Assembly (NCBI GenBank): GCA_017463405.1
Contig: JAFTPJ010000171.1
Location: 1-36,307, forward strand
Length of the DNA stretch: 36,307 nucleotides
From: Clostridia bacterium
GTDB lineage: Bacteria > Bacillota > Clostridia > Oscillospirales > CAG-272
Reading direction: 5' to 3'
The notes beneath the pieces are model-generated. The model was not told the DNA's origin. It saw only the letters and a program-made list of their open reading frames with translations, and searched no databases. Of this stretch, positions 31,480-36,307 are shown in pieces; position 1 is the stretch's first letter; every line of letters begins with the position of its first letter. The position numbers were made by a program, and so were the translations under genes.

Positions 31480-32539
31480 AAATATAGCGGTGATTCGCGG
31501 CGACGGAATCGGACCCGAAATTGTAGAGCAGGCATTGAAGGTGCTTGACAAGGTGGCGGAGCTTTACGGTCATACCTTCCATTATACCGATGTGGATATG
31601 GGCGGCTGCGCCATCGACAAATACGGAGATCCGTTGCCCGCATCGGAGCTTGAAAAATGCCTTGCCTCCGACAGCGTGCTGCTCGGCGCTGTGGGCGGAA
31701 ACAAATGGAACGACGTGCCGGGTCCCATGCGTCCTGAAAAGGGCTTGCTTCGCCTGCGTGCGGGTATGGGGGTCTATTCCAACAACCGTCCCGCAAAAAT
31801 CTGGCATCAGCTTGCCGATGCGTCTCCTCTGAAAAAGGAGATTGTTGAAAAGGGAATCGACTTTATCATTGTCCGTGAGCTGATCGGCGGTATTTATTTC
31901 GGCGAGCATAAAACCGAGGGCGATGTCGCGACCGACGTGCTGAAATACAGCGAGGCGGAAATCGAACGCATCGGCAGAATTGGCTTTGAAACGGCAAGAA
32001 AGAGAAGCAAAAGGTTGTGCTCGGTGGAAAAGAGCAACGTGCTCGATTCCAGCCGCCTTTGGAAAAAAGTCATGCACAGGCTTGCCGAGGAGTATCCTGA
32101 CGTGGAGCTTTCCGACATGCTGGTGGACAACTGTGCAATGCAGATTGTCAAAAATCCCGCACAGTTTGACGTCGTGGTAACCGAAAACATGTTCGGTGAT
32201 ATTTTGTCCGACGAGGCGTCGATGATTACGGGATCGATCGGTATGATTCCGTCTTCCAGCCTCGGTGCGACAACCTGCGGGCTCTACGAGCCGATCCACG
32301 GCTCCGCACCCGATATCGCGGGCATGGACGTTGCAAACCCGATCGGTACAATTCTGTCGGCAGCGATGATGCTTCGCTTCAGTTTCGACATGCCGCGAGA
32401 GGCGCAAGCGATCGAAAATGCCGTTTCTGCATACCTTGATGCAGGCTACCGCACTGCCGACATTATGAGCGAGGAAATGACACAGGTCGGTTGCTCTGCG
32501 TGCGGTGCACTGATTATCAAACATTTAAAAGGGGAGTGA
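31472..32539 (+). CDS. leuB: 3-isopropylmalate dehydrogenase
   Basis: NAD-dependent oxidative decarboxylase giving 4-methyl-2-oxopentanoate, the leucine precursor. The 355-residue protein has normal length, with [41 protein letters not shown], the substrate loop [12 protein letters not shown], metal-binding [28 protein letters not shown] and [11 protein letters not shown] for the adenine side. The GGIYFG motif and the [11 protein letters not shown] motif separate it from isocitrate dehydrogenases. AAGGAGAAAAC precedes the ATG. It ends 4 bases before ilvB. Confidence 0.97.
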   Translation: MVKNIAVIRGDGIGPEIVEQALKVLDKVAELYGHTFHYTDVDMGGCAIDKYGDPLPASELEKCLASDSVLLGAVGGNKWNDVPGPMRPEKGLLRLRAGMGVYSNNRPAKIWHQLADASPLKKEIVEKGIDFIIVRELIGGIYFGEHKTEGDVATDVLKYSEAEIERIGRIGFETARKRSKRLCSVEKSNVLDSSRLWKKVMHRLAEEYPDVELSDMLVDNCAMQIVKNPAQFDVVVTENMFGDILSDEASMITGSIGMIPSSSLGATTCGLYEPIHGSAPDIAGMDVANPIGTILSAAMMLRFSFDMPREAQAIENAVSAYLDAGYRTADIMSEEMTQVGCSACGALIIKHLKGE

Positions 32540-32543
32540 TACG

Positions 32544-34213
32544 ATGGTTCTATCCGGTGCAGATATCCTTGTCAGAACATTGATAGAACAGGGCTGTGCA
32601 ACCGTTTTCGGTTACCCGGGCGGACAGATTCTGAACGTATATGACAGCCTTTACAAATACCAAGATGAAATCAATCATATCCTGACGGCGCACGAGCAGG
32701 GAGCGGCACATGCCGCGGACGGTTATGCGAGAACCACGGGTAAGGTTGGCGTTGTGATTTCCACCTCGGGTCCCGGTGCGACCAATCTTGTTACGGGAAT
32801 CGCAACGGCGTATCTGGATTCGATACCCATGGTTGCCATTTGCGGAAACGTGCCGACGACGCAGATCGGAACGGACAGCTTTCAGGAGATCGACATTACG
32901 GGTGTCACCCTGCCGATCACAAAGCACAATTATTTCGTCGGATCCGTAGATCGGCTTGCCGATACGATTCGTGAGGCGTTCACACTTGCCAAATCAGGAA
33001 GACCAGGTCCCGTGCTGATCGACGTACCAAAGGACGTGCAGATCGCAACGTGCGAATATGAGCCGATGCCGCCGGCAGAAAATGACGCGCCCTATGCGGC
33101 AAAGGACATTCGTATTGAAGAAGCAGCAAAGCATATCAACGCCGCAAAGCGCCCGTATATCTATTTCGGCGGCGGACTGATCACTGCAGGCGCGCAGGAG
33201 GAGTTGCTGTCGCTTGCCGAGATGATAGACGCGCCCATCGGGTGCTCCCTGATGGGGCTGTCGGGCATTCCTACCGATCATCCGAGATTTCTCGGCATGC
33301 AGGGCATGCACGGGCATTATGCGTCCTCGATGGCGATGCACAATGCCGACCTCATCCTCTCACTCGGTGTTCGCTTTAACGACCGTGTGACGGGAAACCG
33401 TGCAAAGTTCGCAACAGGAGCAAAGATCATTCACATCGATGTGGACGGCTCCGAGCTTTGCAAGACGGTCAATGCCGTGTGCGGGTTACGCGGAGACGTC
33501 AAGCTGACGTTGCAAAAGCTTCTTCCGATGCTACAGCCATGTGACAAGCCCGATTGGATGGCAACGGTGGAAGGCTTCCGCCGCGAGGAGGCAAGCTGTC
33601 TCGATCAAAGAGAGGGCATGACACCCCGCAGGGCGATTCTGACGCTTAATAAGCATCTGGGGGAGAACACGGCGGTTGCGACCGACGTCGGGCAGCACCA
33701 AATGTGGTCGGCGCAGAGCTTGTCCTTCCGGAAACCGCGCAGATTCGTTTCCAGCGGCGGACTCGGTACCATGGGATTCGGCTTCGGTGCGGCAATCGGT
33801 GCAGCGTTCGGTACCGGGGAGCGCAGTGTTCTCGTCACGGGGGACGGAAGCTTTGGTATGTGCCTCAATGAGCTTGCTACTGCGGTGCGTTACAAAGTTC
33901 CCGTTGTTGTGCTGATTATGAATAACGGCGTGCTCGGTATGGTACGTCAGTGGCAGACGCTGTTTTTCAACAAGCATTATTCCAACACCGTGCTGGATCG
34001 CAAGACCGATTTTTCGGCACTCGCGTGTGCCTTCGGTGCTGCGGGAGAAGCAGTATCCACGCCCGAGGAGCTGGATGCGGCGCTGACCAGAGCCTTTGCA
34101 CAGGACGGACCGTATATCATCGATTGCAAGATCGATCGGGATGAGTTTGTTCTTCCCATGCTTCCGCCCGGCGGCAGTATGGATGATATCATTACGAAGC
34201 TGGAGGTGGAACG

Positions 34214-34217
<4 letters not shown>
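32544..34217 (+). CDS. ilvB: Acetolactate synthase large (catalytic) subunit
   Basis: TPP- and FAD-dependent enzyme making 2-acetolactate for Val/Leu and 2-aceto-2-hydroxybutanoate for Ile. The 557-residue protein starts SGADILVRTLIEQG and VFGYPGGQILNVYD, with the catalytic Glu in AHEQGAAHAADGYA and STSGPGATNLVTGIA. The middle domain has LGVRFNDRVTG and the TPP motif GDGSFGMCLNELATA ... MNNGVLGMVRQWQ. FSALACAFGA and EFVLPMLPPGGS close it. Ends match the anabolic AHAS, not the catabolic ALS. GGGGAG precedes the ATG, and the last four bases overlap the small subunit gene. Confidence 0.97.
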
Positions 34218-35765
<1,548 letters not shown>

Positions 35766-35778
35766 TAGGAGTGAGTTT

Positions 35779-36307
35779 ATGTCAAAGGAAACTATTGTTG
35801 ACGGTGTGCAGAATGCCCCTCACCGTAGCCTGTTCCACGCGTTGGGCTTGACCGAGGAGGAACAGAAAAGACCTCTGATCGGCATCGTCAGCTCTTATAA
35901 CGAAATTGTCCCGGGACATATGAACATCGATAAGGTTGTCGACGCAGTTAAGCTGGGTGTCGCGATGGCGGGTGGAACCCCCATCGTATTTCCCGCGATC
36001 GCCGTTTGCGACGGTATCGCAATGGGACATACGGGAATGAAATATTCTCTTGTGACCCGTGATCTGATTGCCGACAGCACCGAGGCAATGGCTCTGGCAC
36101 ACGGATTTGACGGGCTTGTGATGGTTCCCAACTGCGATAAAAACGTACCGGGGCTGTTGATGGCGGCGGCGAGAGTGAATATTCCGACCGTATTTGTCAG
36201 TGGCGGTCCGATGCTTGCAGGTCATGTCAAGGGACACAAGACCAGTCTTTCCAGTATGTTTGAGGCAGTAGGTGCATATGCTGCAGGCAAGATGACCGAA
36301 GAGGATG
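35779..36307 (+). CDS. ilvD: Dihydroxy-acid dehydratase, 3' end outside the window
   Basis: Removes water from dihydroxy acids to give the 2-oxo acids of Val and Ile; a Fe-S enzyme. About 176 codons are visible, roughly the first third of a 550-residue family protein. It opens [20 protein letters not shown] and has [36 protein letters not shown] with a cluster-ligand Cys, and [18 protein letters not shown] with a second. The ATG at 35779 follows TAGGAGTG by 9 bases. It continues the operon directly after ilvC, 13 bases on, and no stop occurs before the window ends. Confidence 0.96.
   Translation, partial: MSKETIVDGVQNAPHRSLFHALGLTEEEQKRPLIGIVSSYNEIVPGHMNIDKVVDAVKLGVAMAGGTPIVFPAIAVCDGIAMGHTGMKYSLVTRDLIADSTEAMALAHGFDGLVMVPNCDKNVPGLLMAAARVNIPTVFVSGGPMLAGHVKGHKTSLSSMFEAVGAYAAGKMTEED

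Noticed and set aside
31427-32524. Long reading frame (about 365 codons) on the minus strand opposite leuB
   Set aside because: It mirrors leuB on the other strand, has no known motifs and no ribosome site; leuB is certain.

Overview
The window looks like chromosome of a Bacillota bacterium, most likely an uncultured or gut-type member of Clostridia. The signs are strong AGGAGG-type ribosome sites, sigma-A promoters with extended -10 elements, many U-tailed intrinsic terminators, a T-box leader on amino-acid genes, a CpsB/C/D phosphoregulatory cassette and LeuA of the long class. Assignment below class level is inference. I see no prophage, transposase, CRISPR array, rRNA or tRNA gene.

Layout. 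1-2027: end of pgk, then tpiA (lower glycolysis). 2069-5231: a cassette with a CpsB-type PHP phosphatase, a lipoprotein with a Wzz-like domain, a full Wzz/CpsC protein and a CpsD tyrosine kinase, but no glycosyltransferases. 5241-7966: two adjacent beta-helix proteins without signal peptides, probably acting on uronate-type polysaccharides. 7983-11255: a decaying pentose-phosphate locus. On the minus strand it holds an L-ribulose-5-phosphate 3-epimerase gene, araD, and an egsA/araM start joined out of frame to the end of a glycerophosphodiesterase-like gene. On the plus strand, divergently, it holds a DeoR-type regulator broken by a frameshift at a C6 run. 11307-13488: uracil permease plus uracil phosphoribosyltransferase (salvage). 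13500-14976: a double flavodoxin-fold flavoprotein.

15027-19523: two small membrane proteins, then two tandem ATPase/permease pairs of BcrAB-like ABC exporters. 19595-21386: an AT-rich island with a small XRE repressor divergent from two membrane proteins of unknown function, with a twin-operator control region. 21425-25409: an OmpR-type response regulator and histidine kinase, a polytopic membrane protein, a second copy of the small 2-TM protein, a ResA/TlpA-like thioredoxin lipoprotein and a PAS protein. 25410-26446 has no intact gene: it holds a degraded short-chain dehydrogenase remnant, a promoter and a double T-box leader.

26447-36307: a co-directional branched-chain amino-acid operon, ilvA-ridA-leuA-leuC-leuD-leuB-ilvB-ilvN-ilvC-ilvD' (ilvD runs off the end). 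It covers almost all steps from threonine and pyruvate to the keto acids of Ile, Val and Leu. The T-box leader has two complete Stem I aptamers, one with a Leu specifier (CUC) and one with an Ile specifier (AUC), but only one antiterminator/terminator. It is the most interesting regulatory element in the window.
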